6,398 nucleotides of DNA. Source: Planococcaceae bacterium UBA3370 (lineage in GTDB: Bacteria; Bacillota; Bacilli; Bacillales_A; Planococcaceae). The DNA lies in NCBI GenBank assembly GCA_002360295.1, contig DEQI01000108.1, forward strand, positions 1 to 6,398, given 5' to 3'. The notes beneath the pieces were generated by a model, which was given only the letters and a program-made list of their open reading frames with translations, searched no databases and had not been told where the DNA came from. Below, in pieces: positions 5,508 to 6,398 of the stretch. The position numbers were made by a program, and so were the translations under genes. The stretch's first letter is position 1, and each line of letters begins with the position of its first letter.

Positions 5508-6398
5508 AATGATCGTTCTTTTTGTGAATGTAATAGCATTACTGTTTCTAAGCGGCTGCTGGGACCGGGTAGAAATAGAAAATAGGGCTTTTACAGTTGG
5601 AATTGCTATTGATTTAATGGATGAATCAGAGAAAAACCCAAAACTCAAAATGACTCAGCAAGTCATTGTTCCATCCGTATTTAGTACATCTCAAAGTAAA
5701 CAAGGACAAGCCTATCGTAATTTAGCTGGGACTGGGGAAACCGTTTTTGATATGAACCGTATGTCTACTAATCATGCTAGCACAAAACTAACTGTAACTC
5801 ATTTAAGAGTGGTACTATTTTCAGAAGCTGTAGCGAAGCAAGAAAAGCTATTTGCAAATTTAATGGATATATTTTTACGGGAAATGGAAATGCGCAGAAC
5901 GATCAAAGTAGTTATTGTAAGTGACGAAGCACAAGGTTTACTTGATGTTGTACCCGAGCATGAAATAGTTCCCGCTTTTTATATTCATGGGCTATTAACA
6001 AATGATGATAGTTTGATCGCCATAAAATCACTTAGATTAGGGGAGGTACATGAAGAACTTTTAGCCAAAACTAGTTTTATGATTCCACAAATAAAGAAGT
6101 TCAATGATACAAATGCAGAATATGAAGGGTTTGCTATTTATAATGCTGCAAGTCAAAAGGTCGTAGGTACATTTCGAGGAGATGAAGCAAAAGGTGTCGT
6201 GTTATTAACAGGAAATGTGCGTACAGGTAGTTTAAATACCACTGTAGACGGGAATAAAATTGCAAATGAAATCATGAAAGTGAAAAATGAGATTGTTCTA
6301 AAAAATAAGGATAAAAGTAATTTAAAATTTGACATAAATCTTAAAGTAACAGCTGGTATTGCAGAAGTATTAGGATCAGTAAATATACTTAGTCAGGA
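5500..6398 (+). CDS. Spore germination receptor C subunit lipoprotein (GerAC family), 3' end outside window
   Basis: 299 residues are visible of an expected 370-400; the frame is open to the right edge. This is the lipid-anchored C subunit on the outer face of the inner spore membrane. The signal peptide ends in the lipobox LSGC with Cys20 as the lipidated residue, followed directly by the family hallmark CWDRVEIENRAFTVGIAID (20-38). The N-terminal GerAC domain continues through VTHLRVVLFSE (99-109) and FLREMEMRRTIKVVIV (125-140). The C-terminal domain begins near YEGFAIYNAASQKVVG (208-223). TTG at 5500 is preferred: AGAAGGG (5482-5488) lies 11 bases upstream, an in-frame TGA at 5491 rules out anything earlier, and this start adds Lys3, the only positive charge before the hydrophobic core. 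The ATG at 5509 would have a 20-base gap to that site and no charge. The gene overlaps the B subunit by eight bases. Confidence 0.94.
   Translation, partial: MTKMIVLFVNVIALLFLSGCWDRVEIENRAFTVGIAIDLMDESEKNPKLKMTQQVIVPSVFSTSQSKQGQAYRNLAGTGETVFDMNRMSTNHASTKLTVTHLRVVLFSEAVAKQEKLFANLMDIFLREMEMRRTIKVVIVSDEAQGLLDVVPEHEIVPAFYIHGLLTNDDSLIAIKSLRLGEVHEELLAKTSFMIPQIKKFNDTNAEYEGFAIYNAASQKVVGTFRGDEAKGVVLLTGNVRTGSLNTTVDGNKIANEIMKVKNEIVLKNKDKSNLKFDINLKVTAGIAEVLGSVNILSQ

Noticed and set aside
4439..5648. Minus-strand frames 4439-4651 and 5460-5648 across the B and C subunit genes.
   Set aside because: Antisense to conserved codons; no independent evidence of translation.
6153..6335. Minus-strand frame inside the C-subunit gene.
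   Set aside because: Antisense shadow of the GerAC C-terminal domain.

Overview
This AT-rich window looks like chromosome of an endospore-forming, low-GC Firmicute (Bacillaceae or a close relative). The evidence is a three-gene GerA-family germinant-receptor operon, a DUF485/acetate-symporter pair of the Bacillus ywcB-ywcA type, strong AGGAGG-type ribosome binding sites and frequent TTG/GTG starts. The species cannot be fixed from this sequence alone.

Layout. (1) Positions 1-1732, minus strand: a two-gene operon, DUF485 membrane protein then an ActP-like sodium/acetate symporter. The genes overlap by four bases (ATGA), and the symporter runs off the left edge. A good sigma-A-type promoter (TTGCAA-N17-TAGAAT) lies about 70 bases upstream, with a CodY-box-like palindrome next to its -35. 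(2) Positions 1733-2267: a non-coding, very AT-rich divergent region of about 535 bases. It holds the leftward promoter, an unexplained rightward extended -10, and a TATAAT box just ahead of the next gene. (3) Positions 2268-2648, plus strand: a 126-residue, four-helix membrane protein with a HAHINVVGW motif resembling part of heme-copper oxidase subunit I, closed by a strong intrinsic terminator at 2691-2728. (4) Positions 2768-6398, plus strand: a possible 21-codon leader ORF, then the germinant-receptor A, B and C subunits in that order. The C subunit is cut by the right edge.

How the genes work together. The DUF485/symporter pair probably takes up acetate or another small monocarboxylate in growing cells. 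The ger genes would encode one inner-membrane nutrient receptor of the spore: A is a membrane protein with a large cytoplasmic N-terminal region, B an APC-type ligand-binding transporter-like subunit, and C a lipoprotein. Overlaps of 4 bases (A/B) and 8 bases (B/C) point to coupled translation. A weak sigma-G-like promoter overlaps the preceding terminator, which would fit forespore expression.

No mobile element, CRISPR array, tRNA or rRNA was seen. Nothing here amounts to a clearly new system. The most interesting items are the leader ORF ahead of the A subunit, the promoter/terminator overlap, the stand-alone oxidase-like membrane protein and the orphan promoter in the intergenic region.
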